Shown: positions 8,339-16,799, counted from the stretch's first letter. The stretch is DNA of 64,000 bases from Leucobacter sp. wl10 (GCF_003569785.1 NZ_KZ983990.1:124001-188000); one strand, 5' to 3'. Translations and numbers: made by a program. The notes: generated by a model from the letters alone, not told the origin.

Positions 8339-8418
8339 CCGAAGACGCACGGTTCTCCCGAGAGGCCACGGTAATCCCGTGAATATCCTGGCCTCTCGGG
8401 AGAACCGTGTTGTTTCGG
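8339..8418. repeat. Long perfect inverted repeat in the decarboxylase/trhO intergenic region
   Basis: Arms of 20 bp, ACGGTTCTCCCGAGAGGCCA (8349-8368) and its exact reverse complement (8389-8408), enclose a 20-base loop with a small CACGG/CCGTG hairpin. Outer CCGAA (8339-8343) and TTCGG (8414-8418) extend the stem across a short internal loop. Each arm also has a TCTC/GAGA dyad. It fills most of the 300-base gap 8213-8513, which otherwise contains no gene. It has no T-tract. It could be a transcription-termination structure or a repetitive palindrome. Confidence 0.85.
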
Positions 8419-8513
8419 CGGCGTCGGCCCCGGGGCCGCGCGGGATCGGCGGCGCGGGATCGGCCCCACTCCTCGCCGGACCTCACCCGCTCCCCCGCGA
8501 CTAGCATGGTCGG

Positions 8514-9440
8514 GTGACCGAGCCCAAGATCCTGCTGTACTACGTCTTCGCGCCGGTCGCCGACCCCGAGGCCGTGCGGCTGTGGCAGCGCGAGCTCTGC
8601 GAGTCGCTGGGGCTGCGCGGGCGCATCATCGTCTCGAGGCACGGCATCAACGGCACTGTCGGCGGCGAGCTCGACGCCTGCAAGCGCTACCTGCGGCGCA
8701 CACGCGAGTACGGGCCGTTCGCGCGGCTCGAGGCGAAGTGGAGCGACGGCACGGGCTTCGACGATCCGCGCCCCGAGCCGCTGCACGGCGTCGACCGCGC
8801 GGCCCGGTGGCTGCGCATCTCCGATTTTCCGAAGCTCAGCGTGAAGGCTCGCGACGAGCTGGTGGCGTTCGGGATCCCCGACGAGCTGCGGGTCGACGCC
8901 GACGGCGTGGTGGGCGGCGGCGAGCACCTCTCGCCCGAAGCCGTGAACGAGCTGGTGGCCGCGCGGGGCGAGGAAGTCGTGTTCTTCGACGGGCGCAACG
9001 CGTGGGAGGCCGAGATCGGGCGTTTCAGGGGCGCGGTCGTGCCCGAGGCCCGCACCACGCACGACTTCATCGCGCAGATCGAGAGCGGCGCGTTCGACGA
9101 CCTCAAGCAGCGGCCCGTCGTCACCTACTGCACCGGCGGTGTGCGCTGCGAGATCCTGTCGGCGGCGATGCGGGATCGCGGCTTCGCCGAGGTGTACCAG
9201 ATCGACGGCGGTATCGTGCGCTACGGGGAGGCCTTCGGCAACGAGGGGCTGTGGGAGGGATCGCTCGCGGTGTTCGACGGGCGCGAGAGGGTGGACTTCG
9301 GCCCCGGGGCGGCCGTGCTGGGCCGCTGCGCGGTGTGCGGTGCGGCCTCGAACCGGCTGGGCGACTGCGCTGAGCCGTCGTGCCGCGAGCGCTTCGTGGC
9401 CTGCGCGGAGCACCCGGACCCGCGCTGCGCCGAGCACTGA
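8514..9440 (+). CDS. trhO: tRNA uridine(34) hydroxylase TrhO (rhodanese-related, YceA/UPF0176)
   Basis: A 308-residue protein: N-terminal acylphosphatase-like domain (LLYYVFAPVADPE ... SRHGINGTVGG), a central rhodanese domain with the catalytic Cys206 in CTGGVRCE, and a C-terminal Cys-rich stretch (CAVCGAA ... CAEPSC). TrhO family members hydroxylate U34 of tRNAs in an O2-dependent reaction. GTG 8514 lies seven bases after TAGCAT (8502-8507), consistent with a leaderless mRNA. Monocistronic by context. Confidence 0.93.
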   Translation: MTEPKILLYYVFAPVADPEAVRLWQRELCESLGLRGRIIVSRHGINGTVGGELDACKRYLRRTREYGPFARLEAKWSDGTGFDDPRPEPLHGVDRAARWLRISDFPKLSVKARDELVAFGIPDELRVDADGVVGGGEHLSPEAVNELVAARGEEVVFFDGRNAWEAEIGRFRGAVVPEARTTHDFIAQIESGAFDDLKQRPVVTYCTGGVRCEILSAAMRDRGFAEVYQIDGGIVRYGEAFGNEGLWEGSLAVFDGRERVDFGPGAAVLGRCAVCGAASNRLGDCAEPSCRERFVACAEHPDPRCAEH

Positions 9441-9514
9441 GATCACGCCTCGGCACTCATCCGCGAGGTGCTCCGCCTCGCTCAAAGCGCCCCAGAAATA
9501 GAACATAACGTTTG

Positions 9515-9526
9515 ACTTATATAAGT
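9515..9526. promoter_or_regulatory. ArsR-type operator palindrome overlapping the -10 region
   Basis: ACTTATATAAGT is a perfect 12-bp palindrome in an otherwise GC-rich region. It contains TATAAG (9520-9525), a -10 candidate ending six bases before ATG 9532, so the downstream ArsR mRNA would start at or near its start codon. An A/T-rich dyad on the -10 box is the usual site of ArsR/SmtB repressors. Confidence 0.7.
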
Positions 9527-9531
9527 TGAGA

Positions 9532-9939
9532 ATGAAAAATAGGATCATGCACGCACTCGATGTCCTCGGAGACCCGGTGCGCCGGCGCATTCTCGAGCTC
9601 GTCATCGACGGCGAGGAGCCCGCCGGCGCGATCGCCGATGCCATCTCGCAGCAGTTCGGCATCAGCCAGCCGGCGGTGTCGCAGCACCTGCGCGTGCTGC
9701 GCGAGAACGGCTTCGTGACCGTGCGCCCCGAAGGCACCCGGCGCCTCTACGCCGTCGATCCCCGCGGACCGCAGCAGGCGAGCGAGTGGCTCACCCCGTT
9801 CGAGCGCTTCTGGCGCGGCCCGCTCGCGGCGCTCGGCACCGAACTCGCCCGCGGCAAGCGGCAGCGGCGCCCGGCCGCCGAACAGACCTCGGATCCGAGG
9901 CCGATCGCGGATCCCGAACCACCGAAGAGCAAGGAGTGA
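9532..9939 (+). CDS. ArsR-family winged-helix repressor
   Basis: A 135-residue protein with a single ArsR winged helix: MHALDVLGDPVRRRILELVIDGE, then FGISQPAVSQHLRVLRENGFVTVRPEGTRRLYAVDP. The C-terminal tail is polar and probably disordered. No metal-binding CxC motif is visible, and this subgroup usually pairs with an AHSA1/SRPBCC protein. ATG 9532 is favoured by the -10 box six bases upstream; ATG 9547 is an alternative. The next gene follows after two bases with its own AAGGAG and is a damaged AHSA1-type gene. Confidence 0.88.
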   Translation: MKNRIMHALDVLGDPVRRRILELVIDGEEPAGAIADAISQQFGISQPAVSQHLRVLRENGFVTVRPEGTRRLYAVDPRGPQQASEWLTPFERFWRGPLAALGTELARGKRQRRPAAEQTSDPRPIADPEPPKSKE

Positions 9940-9941
9940 TC

Positions 9942-10166
9942 ATGGTCGACACCTCCCAGCAGATCGCAGCCGTCACCCGCGCGCTGCGCACCGAGGACGT
10001 GGAGGGCGAGCCCGCTCACGTGCAGACCCTCGTGCAGCGGTACCCCGCCGCCATCGACGACGTGTGGGACGCGGCCACGAGCGCCGCGCACATCGCAGCA
10101 GGAGCCGACCCCGAGACCGCAGCCCGAGCCGCCGATGCCACGTACGGCTTCTACACGGGGCAGTAA
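9942..10166 (+). pseudogene. Internally deleted AHSA1/SRPBCC-type gene
   Basis: A 74-residue product. Residues 1-42 (MVDTSQQIAAVTRALRTED ... QRYPAAIDDVWDA) match the typical N-terminus of ArsR-partner AHSA1 proteins. The rest (AHIAAGADPETAARAADATYGFYTGQ) matches their usual C-terminal tail. The central beta-barrel that makes the ligand pocket is absent, so about two thirds of a usual 200-plus-residue protein is missing. The reading frame and ribosome site (AAGGAG, 9931-9936) are intact, so a short product may be made. The comparison is from memory of the family, not an alignment. Confidence 0.7.
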
Positions 10167-10203
10167 GAGACAGCGCGTGCGGCCGAAGCCGGCTGCCGAG
10201 CGG

Positions 10204-12198
10204 CTACCAGATGCGGACGCGCTCCGCCGGATCGAGCCAGAGGCCGTCGCCCGGCTGCGTGCCGTAGGCCTCGTGGAAGGGCGCGAGGTTGCGCACGATC
10301 TGGTTGCAGCGGAACTCGTTGGGCGAGTGCGGGTCGATGGTGAGCAGCCGCACCGTCTCCTCGGGTCGCGACTTCTGCTGCCAGGCCTGCGCCCAGGCGA
10401 GGAAGAAGCGCTCGGCACCCCCGAGTCCGTCGATGACGGGAGGATCCTCGCCGCCGAGCGAGCGCAGGTAGGCCTTCCACGCGATCTCGAGCCCGGCGAG
10501 GTCGCCGATGTTCTCGCCGATCGTCAGCTCGCCGTTGACGGTCCGGCCGTCGGCGCCCTCGGGCGAGAGCGCGTTGTACTGGCCGATGAGCGCGCCCGTC
10601 AGCTCCTCGAAGGCCGCGCGGTCCTCCTCGGTCCACCAGTCGGTCAGCCGGCCGTCGCCATCGTAGCGGGATCCCTGGTCGTCGAAGCCGTGACCGATCT
10701 CGTGGCCGATCACCGCGCCGATCGCGCCGAAGTTCGCGGCCGCATCCCACGACGCGTGGAAGAACGGCGGCTGCAGGATCGCGGCCGGGAACACGATCTC
10801 GTTGAAGCCTGGGTTGTAGTAGGCGTTGACCGTCTGCGGGGTCATGAACCACTCGTCGCGGTCGATGGGCCTGCCGACCTTGCCCAGCTCGCGATGGAAC
10901 TCGAAGTCGGACACGCGGCGCGAGTTGCCGACGAGGTCGCTCGAGTCGACGGCGAGCGCCGAGTAGTCGCGCCACTTGACGGGGTAGCCGATCTTGGGGG
11001 TGAAGCGGTCGAGCTTCTCGAGCGCGCGGTCGCGGGTCTCGGAGCCCATCCACTCGAGCCGCTCGATCGACTCGCGGTAGGCCTCGATGAGGTGGCCCAC
11101 CAGCTCGTCCATGGCCGCCTTCGAGTTCTCGTCGAAGTGGCGCTCCACGTAGAGCCGGCCCACGGCCTCGCCCATCGCGCCCTCCACGAAGGAGACGCCG
11201 CGGCGCCAGCGGTCGCGCTGCTCGGGCGCACCCGTGAGCGCGGTGCCGTAGAAGTCGAAGTTGGCCCGCGAGATCTTCTGCGAGAGCAGCGCCGCCGATC
11301 CCCGCACGATCGACCACACCAGCCACGCCCGCCAGGCCTCCAGCTCCTCCTCGACGAGCAGCTCCGCAAGCCCCGCGAGCGCCTCGGGCTGCGCGGCGAC
11401 GACCTCGGAGAAGGCCGCCTCGGGCGCGCCCATCGCGGCGAGGTAGGCGGGCCAGTCGAGCTGCGGCGTGATCTCGCGCAGCCCCTCGAACGTGCGCAGG
11501 TTGTACAGCTTCTGGATGTCGCGGCTCGCCACCTTGTCCCAGTGGGAGTCGGCGATGCGCCGCTCGAGCTCGTAGGCGAGGCCGGCGAGGCGCTCCGGAT
11601 CCGCGACGCCTACCAGCCCGAGCATGCGCGCGATGTGCGCCCGGTACTGATCCCGGATCGTCTCGAACTGCTCCTCGCGGTAGTACGACTCGTCGGGCAG
11701 GCCGATGCCGCCCTGCATCACGAACACGATGTAGCGGCTCGGGTCGCCCGGGTCGTTGTCGACGAACATGCCGTAGAAGCCGCCGAGCCCCTGCCGCTCG
11801 AGCTCGGCGACGAGCCGCGTGAGCCCCTCGATCGAGTCGACGGCGAGCGCGCGCTCGATGTCGTCGGCGATGGGCGCCGCTCCCAGCCGGTCGACCCGCC
11901 CCACGTCCATGAAGCTCGCGTACAGCGCGGCCACCTTGTCGGCTTCGGCCTCGCCCGCACCCTCGATCGTCCCGGCCGCAGGAGCCTCGGTACCGGTGAT
12001 GATGTCGCGCACGGCCTCCTCCGCGTTCTCGGCGAGCACCGCGAACGACCCGTAGCGCGCCTTGTCGGCGGGGATCGCGGTGCGTTCGATCCACCTGCCG
12101 TTGACGTGTCTGAAGAGGTCGTCCTGGGGGCGGATCGCGGGGTCGAGCTCGGCGAGGTCGATGCCGGATGCGGTCGAGACGGGGGCTGCGTCGGTCAT
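10204..12198 (-). CDS. M13-family zinc metallopeptidase (PepO/neprilysin-like)
   Basis: A 664-residue peptidase. Zinc ligands are in HEIGH (GHEIGHGFDDQGSRYDGDG) and the third ligand Glu in GENIGD. The NAYYNPGFNEIVFPA motif is the M13 substrate-binding signature, and the protein ends RVRIW, the family's conserved C-terminus. There is no signal peptide or membrane anchor, so it is probably a cytoplasmic oligopeptidase. ATG 12198 lies seven bases after a TAGGCT -10 box (minus strand), indicating leaderless transcription; the GTG at 12204 would be too close. Confidence 0.95.
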   Translation of the reverse strand: MTDAAPVSTASGIDLAELDPAIRPQDDLFRHVNGRWIERTAIPADKARYGSFAVLAENAEEAVRDIITGTEAPAAGTIEGAGEAEADKVAALYASFMDVGRVDRLGAAPIADDIERALAVDSIEGLTRLVAELERQGLGGFYGMFVDNDPGDPSRYIVFVMQGGIGLPDESYYREEQFETIRDQYRAHIARMLGLVGVADPERLAGLAYELERRIADSHWDKVASRDIQKLYNLRTFEGLREITPQLDWPAYLAAMGAPEAAFSEVVAAQPEALAGLAELLVEEELEAWRAWLVWSIVRGSAALLSQKISRANFDFYGTALTGAPEQRDRWRRGVSFVEGAMGEAVGRLYVERHFDENSKAAMDELVGHLIEAYRESIERLEWMGSETRDRALEKLDRFTPKIGYPVKWRDYSALAVDSSDLVGNSRRVSDFEFHRELGKVGRPIDRDEWFMTPQTVNAYYNPGFNEIVFPAAILQPPFFHASWDAAANFGAIGAVIGHEIGHGFDDQGSRYDGDGRLTDWWTEEDRAAFEELTGALIGQYNALSPEGADGRTVNGELTIGENIGDLAGLEIAWKAYLRSLGGEDPPVIDGLGGAERFFLAWAQAWQQKSRPEETVRLLTIDPHSPNEFRCNQIVRNLAPFHEAYGTQPGDGLWLDPAERVRIW

Positions 12199-12252
12199 GC
12201 GCACCAGCCTAGCGGCGGGCGACGGTGTGCGGCCTGCGGATGCGGGCCTGTG

Positions 12253-13449
12253 TCAACCGGCGGTCAGCACGCGCATGACGAGCGGCGCGTAGAACCTGCG
12301 CTGGTGTGCGTCCGCATCGAGCATCCTGAGGATTCCGAGTTCGACCAGCTGACCGACGAGCTTGTTCGACCGCCCGTAGGAGAGTCCGAGAGCGGATTCG
12401 ACTCTCCGCACGGTGAAAGAGGGGTTCGCGACGGCGAAGTCGATCAGCGCTTGAGCACTGTCCGCCCGGAGCGAAGAGGCGCGCACGTGCTCCTTAAGCT
12501 CTGCGTGCACCTCGGCAAGCGCCAGCATCTGCGAGCGGGTCGACTCGGCTGCGGCACGGATGCCGTGCGCGAAGAGCCAGATAAAGACGTCCCAGTGCCC
12601 GCGCGCGCTCACCCCGAGCAAGGCGTCGTAGTATGCGGCTCGACGCTCCTCAAACCACGGGGACACGGTGAGCGTGGGCTCATCAAGCACTCCCAGCGCG
12701 TGCAGATGCAGCACGATCAGGTAGCGCCCGATTCGCCCGTTGCCGTCTGTGAACGGGTGCAGCGCCTCGAACTGGTAGTGTGCCATGGCAGCGGCGACGA
12801 TCGGATCGATGCGTTCGCTCCGGGCGACCCGCATCCAGTCCACGAGGTCCCTCAGCCTCGTCTCCAGCTCGAAGCCACCCGGCGAAGGTACGAATCGTGC
12901 CCCCTCGACGGGGAAACCCAGTGGGTTGGCGTTCTCACGCCGGCCGATCACAACCTGTTGTTCGCGCACGTGACCCGACGCGTTCTCCAATGGCAACCCC
13001 CGCATGAGTGCGCCCTGCAGTTCGCTGAGCAATGAGACGGAAAACGACTGCCCGAGTTCGATCCTGCCAAAACCCAGGTTCGCCATCGCCACATAGTTGA
13101 GGATCTCGACGAGGTCCGACGTGCTCGGATCGTCTTCATCCGCGGCGTATACCGCTGCGAGCGGGGCGTATGCGCCTTCCAGCGCGGAGGTGCTCTGCGC
13201 CTCCCGTCGCAGCGCGGGAAGGCGGAAAAGAGTCGGGTTGGGCAGCTGCTTCGCAGTCGCGTCGAGCGCGGCGAGCGCGGCTCGTGCGTTCGCGACCGCC
13301 ATATAAGTCTTCGGACTCAGCTCCGGCGCCTCGTCTCCCAGTGGATCAGGCAGGAAAGCACGATGCGTCCACTCACCCAAGCGAGGATCCGTGCCGTGAA
13401 TGGGCACGAGCACACCAGGAGAGTCACTCCCGAACATTCTCAAATCCAT
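12253..13449 (-). CDS. Fic-domain protein (class II-like AMPylase) with C-terminal winged helix
   Basis: A 398-residue Fic protein. The catalytic HPFTDGNGRIGR motif (residues 231-242) is intact, so AMP transfer to a target hydroxyl is expected. An inhibitory-helix motif TSALEG (87-92) matches (S/T)xxxE(G/N) and should auto-inhibit the active site. The N-terminal Fic_N region and a C-terminal wHTH (about 320-390) fit the common Fic-wHTH architecture. Base composition is visibly lower in GC than its neighbours, suggesting acquisition. It is divergent from the MATE gene across an AT-rich region. ATG 13449 is used; ATG 13437 is an alternative. Confidence 0.92.
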   Translation of the reverse strand: MDLRMFGSDSPGVLVPIHGTDPRLGEWTHRAFLPDPLGDEAPELSPKTYMAVANARAALAALDATAKQLPNPTLFRLPALRREAQSTSALEGAYAPLAAVYAADEDDPSTSDLVEILNYVAMANLGFGRIELGQSFSVSLLSELQGALMRGLPLENASGHVREQQVVIGRRENANPLGFPVEGARFVPSPGGFELETRLRDLVDWMRVARSERIDPIVAAAMAHYQFEALHPFTDGNGRIGRYLIVLHLHALGVLDEPTLTVSPWFEERRAAYYDALLGVSARGHWDVFIWLFAHGIRAAAESTRSQMLALAEVHAELKEHVRASSLRADSAQALIDFAVANPSFTVRRVESALGLSYGRSNKLVGQLVELGILRMLDADAHQRRFYAPLVMRVLTAG

Positions 13450-13478
13450 AATGTTATTAAATCACTTAAATACGACCA

Positions 13479-13508
13479 TATAGATAGCCATAATATTCTT
13501 TATCTATA
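13479..13508. promoter_or_regulatory. AT-rich dyad in the Fic/MATE divergent region
   Basis: TATAGATA (13479-13486) and TATCTATA (13501-13508) form a perfect 8-bp inverted repeat with an internal AATATT. The surrounding stretch 13445-13540 is the most AT-rich part of this region. It probably holds promoters and an operator for the Fic gene (minus) or MATE gene (plus). The binding factor is unknown; the Fic protein's own wHTH is one possibility. Confidence 0.45.
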
Positions 13509-13555
13509 AGTTTAGTAACATGATCACTAAGTTCGTACTCGCTAGGCTAGTGAAC

Positions 13556-14932
13556 ATGTCCCTGCCCGCTCCCAATCCCGGACGATCTGAAGAACACGAC
13601 AGCCCCGCCCGACGGGAGAACAGCAGACGCATCGATCGGAGCATCGCCCGCCTCGCGCTCCCGGCGCTCGGCGCGCTCATCGCCGAGCCGCTCTTCCTCA
13701 TCGTCGACTCGGCGATGGTGGGCCACCTCGGCGCCACGTCGCTCGCCGGCCTCGCGATCGCGAGCGCGATCCTGCAGACCGCCGTCGGCCTCATGGTGTT
13801 CCTGGCCTACTCGACCACTCCCCTGGTGGCGCGCCGGATGGGCGCCGGCCGGCTGCAGGGGGCGGTGCAGGCGGGCGTCGACGGACTGTGGATCGCGATC
13901 GGGATCGGCGCGCTGATCGGGATCGGCGTGTGGGCCGCGACCCCCGCCCTCGTCGGCGCCTTCGAGGCCGAGCCTGCCGCGGCCGAGCAGGCGCGCGTCT
14001 ACCTGTCGATCTCCTCCGCCGGCATCCCGGCGATGCTCATCGTCTTCGCCACGACCGGCCTGCTGCGCGGGCTGCAGGACACGCGCACTCCGCTGCTCGT
14101 CGCCGGGATCGGCTTCACCCTCAACGCACTGCTGAACTGGTGGTTCATCTACGGGCTGGGGTTCGGAATCGCCGGCTCGGCGACCGGAACCGTGATCGCG
14201 CAGTGGGCGATGGTGGCGACCTACACGGTCGTCGTCGTGCGGCACGTGCGCAGGAGCGGCGCCGGTCTCATGCCCCGCCGCGACGGACTCGCACTGACGG
14301 GGCGCAGCGGATGGTGGATGTTCGTCCGCACCCTGGGCCTGCGCGCGGCGATCCTCGCGACGGTCGCTGCGGCGGCGAGCCACGGCACGGTCGCGACGGC
14401 GGGGTTCCAGGTGGTGTTCACGATCCTGTCCACGGCCGCGTTCGCCCTCGACGCACTGGCCATCGCGGCGCAGGCGCTCGTGGGTGCGGCCCTCGGCGCC
14501 TCCGACGCCGAGCATGCCCGAGCCGTGGTGCGCCGGGTGATCTTCTGGGGTCTCGCGCTCGGCGCGGCTGCCGGCGCTCTGCTGGTGGTGTGCAGCCCGC
14601 TGATCGGCCGCATATTCACGAACGACGAGGGAGTGCTCGCGATCCTGCCCTGGGCGCTCGCGGTGCTGGGGCTCACGATGCCGCTCGCCGGCTACGTGTT
14701 CGTGCTCGACGGCGTGCTCATGGGGGCGGGCGATGTCCGCTATCTCGCCTGGGCCGGCCTCGCTAACCTGGTCGTCTACCTCCCGGTGGTGTGGGCGCTC
14801 ACCCTTCTACCGACCGGGACCGTCGGGCTGCTCGCGCTCACCGCTGGCTACGCCATCGTGTACATGGGAGCCCGGGCGGCCACGCTCGGGCTCCGCGCGC
14901 GAGGCGAACGCTGGGTGCGACTGGGAGAGTGA
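13556..14932 (+). CDS. MATE-family efflux transporter (DinF-like)
   Basis: A 458-residue membrane protein with about 12 hydrophobic segments in two homologous halves. It starts LALPALGALIAEPLFLIVDSAMVGHLG, the typical first helix of MATE/DinF antiporters, with a second-half counterpart near TAGFQVVFTILSTAAFALDALAIAAQALVG. It would export drugs or metabolites using H+ or Na+. ATG 13556 lies seven bases after TAGGCT (13543-13548), so leaderless; the frame reaching 13520 would include the promoter. It ends eight bases from the convergent PIN-like ORF. Confidence 0.93.
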   Translation: MSLPAPNPGRSEEHDSPARRENSRRIDRSIARLALPALGALIAEPLFLIVDSAMVGHLGATSLAGLAIASAILQTAVGLMVFLAYSTTPLVARRMGAGRLQGAVQAGVDGLWIAIGIGALIGIGVWAATPALVGAFEAEPAAAEQARVYLSISSAGIPAMLIVFATTGLLRGLQDTRTPLLVAGIGFTLNALLNWWFIYGLGFGIAGSATGTVIAQWAMVATYTVVVVRHVRRSGAGLMPRRDGLALTGRSGWWMFVRTLGLRAAILATVAAAASHGTVATAGFQVVFTILSTAAFALDALAIAAQALVGAALGASDAEHARAVVRRVIFWGLALGAAAGALLVVCSPLIGRIFTNDEGVLAILPWALAVLGLTMPLAGYVFVLDGVLMGAGDVRYLAWAGLANLVVYLPVVWALTLLPTGTVGLLALTAGYAIVYMGARAATLGLRARGERWVRLGE

Positions 14933-14940
14933 CCGAGTCT

Positions 14941-15459
14941 TCATCCTGTTCCGCACCAGGCTTCGAAGCTGCTCCACGCTCTCAGATGAGGGTAACGACC
15001 TGCGCGTCTGTGCCCGTCGAGGGCAGTGACGTATCCCCGGGCTCCACCGCAGTCGATGATCCCGATACGCACGGCCAGCCGTAGCAGATCCCAGGTAGTG
15101 ACGGTTCCGATCCGCTCGTAGCGCGCTACCTCTTGAGCTCGATGATCATCGGTGATCAATACGCACGACGCGAATCGACTGCGCATGATGACGATGGTCT
15201 CGGCTTCTCCCAGGTGCTGACGCGGGTGCTCGCCCGGAGCTGCGAAGTTGCTCCGCATCACCTGGATGTCGACGTGCTCCGCGCCCTCTGGAAAGACGGG
15301 CGGGCCGAGCACTTCTTCGTATCGCGCGAGTTCGGGGGCGCCTCGCCGCGCTGCGAGACGCGAGCACTCGTCTGCCACGGAGCCGCACCAATGCCCCTTG
15401 CCGGAGAGGGTCCGAGCGAGGATATCCACCCGCCGGATTGCAGCAAAGTGCACCGACAC
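14941..15459 (-). CDS. PIN-domain toxin-like protein, start codon unresolved
   Basis: Coding sequence continues upstream of GTG 15459 in the same frame as far as the TGA at 15499-15501. The codons between read like a PIN domain's first strand (AEAFFFADSTVSVHFAAIR), but contain no ATG or TTG and only this GTG. Acidic residues typical of PIN nucleases are visible: D in FFADS, E in LGEAET, D in LITDDHRA, D in VTTWDLL. If translation starts at 15459 the first Asp is lost. An ATC at 15493-15495, one base change from ATG, lies right after the upstream stop. It follows the XRE-ImmA/IrrE gene as toxins follow antitoxins. Possibly inactivated. Confidence 0.6.
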   Translation of the reverse strand: MSVHFAAIRRVDILARTLSGKGHWCGSVADECSRLAARRGAPELARYEEVLGPPVFPEGAEHVDIQVMRSNFAAPGEHPRQHLGEAETIVIMRSRFASCVLITDDHRAQEVARYERIGTVTTWDLLRLAVRIGIIDCGGARGYVTALDGHRRAGRYPHLRAWSSFEAWCGTG

Positions 15460-15498
15460 GGTGCTGTCGGCGAAGAAGAACGCCTCGGCCTCGATGTC

Positions 15499-16604
15499 TC
15501 AGAGCGAGTGGCCGAGAAGTTGCGCCAGCTCATCCGGCTCAATGCCAGCCGTCCTCGCTCCGCGCCGTGATTCGATCTCATCCTCAGCCACACCGAGCAT
15601 CCAAGCCAGTGATCCCGCATGCAGACGGCCCGAATCCACACCTTGCGAATGGGCCTCCAGAAGTTGGCCCGGGAATCTTCGCGTCGACGCCGCCTGCATG
15701 CGGTCCCCCATCTCATCAGAGAATAGGCTCTTGACTTTTGGGCGGTAATGGCGTTGAATCACTGCCTGCGTCGTCTGCTCGAGGAGGCTCGACACTACGG
15801 CCGAGGATTCAAGTCGCAGACCGCTCAATCGGAACCCGATGGCCTTCGTGGAGACCCCCACTCCCACAGCAGCTCAGCAAGTCCCTCCGCTTGAAGCGTC
15901 TGCCACTCGATAGATCTCATCTCTGTCTCGGGAAGCAGCAGCTCGGCCGCGAACCGATTGGCCGCCGACTCAGTACTCGCCGCCACCTGTTCAGGATCCG
16001 TCTGATCTCCGAGTATGAGATGCCCGAGTTCGTGCGCAAGCGACCAGTTCTGATAGAACCAGTTGGGGCTGGGCTGCAAGGCGATGCAACGGCGTCCGGC
16101 AACGATAAGGCTCAGCGCGGTATGCAAGCCCTCGAAGCGCAGAACATCGATCTCGAGTTCCCGCTCGATACGATCGGCGAAGTCGATGACGAAGCCCGAA
16201 CCGAGAGCGGCACGCATTTCTTCCGGCGTGCGGACTCGCAAGGGGACGAGCTCTGCGGGCTCTGGGAACCCTTGCTGATAGACGAGTTCAATCGCCTCGC
16301 GCGCTTCAGCGCTCTTCTCGAGATCGACTCGCTTATGCAGACCCGTCTCGTGATCGTACTCATGACGAGCCGCGAGCAACGAGCGCCTCGGATCTTCCTT
16401 CCCCGTTGCGAGCCAGTACATCGAGATGCCGAAGACCTCAGATACCCGCGCGAGCTCGGACGCCGCGAATCCGCGTGAGCCATTCAACGCGCGCGAGAGC
16501 GTATCCGGGGTCATCTCAACCTGCGCTGCCACCGCCGCTTGAGTCAGTTGCGGTTGCGCAGCTCGGATGAGCCCTTTCACCCGATCACCAACCGAAGAAG
16601 TCAT
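15499..16604 (-). pseudogene. XRE-HTH / ImmA-IrrE metallopeptidase gene with single-base frameshift
   Basis: The first frame (from ATG 16604, GGAG two bases upstream) encodes an XRE helix-turn-helix (about residues 18-60: LTQAAVAAQVEMTPDTLSRALNGS) and an ImmA/IrrE zinc-peptidase domain with HELGH at 191-195. It runs through LAELLWEWG, then shifts and stops after a few unrelated residues. Another frame resumes exactly with VSTKAIGFRLSGLR and continues to 15499. The break lies in a run of five C (15855-15859 on the plus strand); six would restore one frame of about 368 residues. This is either a true mutation or a homopolymer sequencing error. It is the likely antitoxin/regulator of the PIN-like ORF. 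Confidence 0.75.
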
Positions 16605-16627
16605 AGCTCCATGGCATGTGAAATCCA

Positions 16628-16660
16628 TTGGGATAATCCCAACTCATGCACTTCTTGCAA
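16628..16660 (-). promoter_or_regulatory. Promoter with perfect palindrome upstream of the XRE gene
   Basis: TTGGGATAATCCCAA (16628-16642) is a perfect 7-1-7 palindrome. On the minus strand it contains GATTAT (16633-16638), a -10 candidate, with TTGCAA (16655-16660) as a -35 at 16 bp spacing. This fits autorepression by the XRE protein, as in toxin-antitoxin operons. Confidence 0.6.
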
Positions 16661-16799
16661 ATCTGTGCGCAACCGGTCGGCGCACCCTTATTGTGAGCGA
16701 AGAACCGGCCAATCTGCGCTACCCACTGGGTCGTGCTCGGGCACCCAAGGGCCGCGCCGGCGCCCCTGTCGCCCCCCCTTGCCCACTAGCCTGGAACGC

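Noticed and set aside
10135-13035. 966-codon plus-strand frame opposite the M13 peptidase and Fic genes
   Set aside because: It is a shadow frame: no conserved motif and Arg/Gly/Leu-biased sequence, while the minus strand carries intact HEIGH and Fic motifs.
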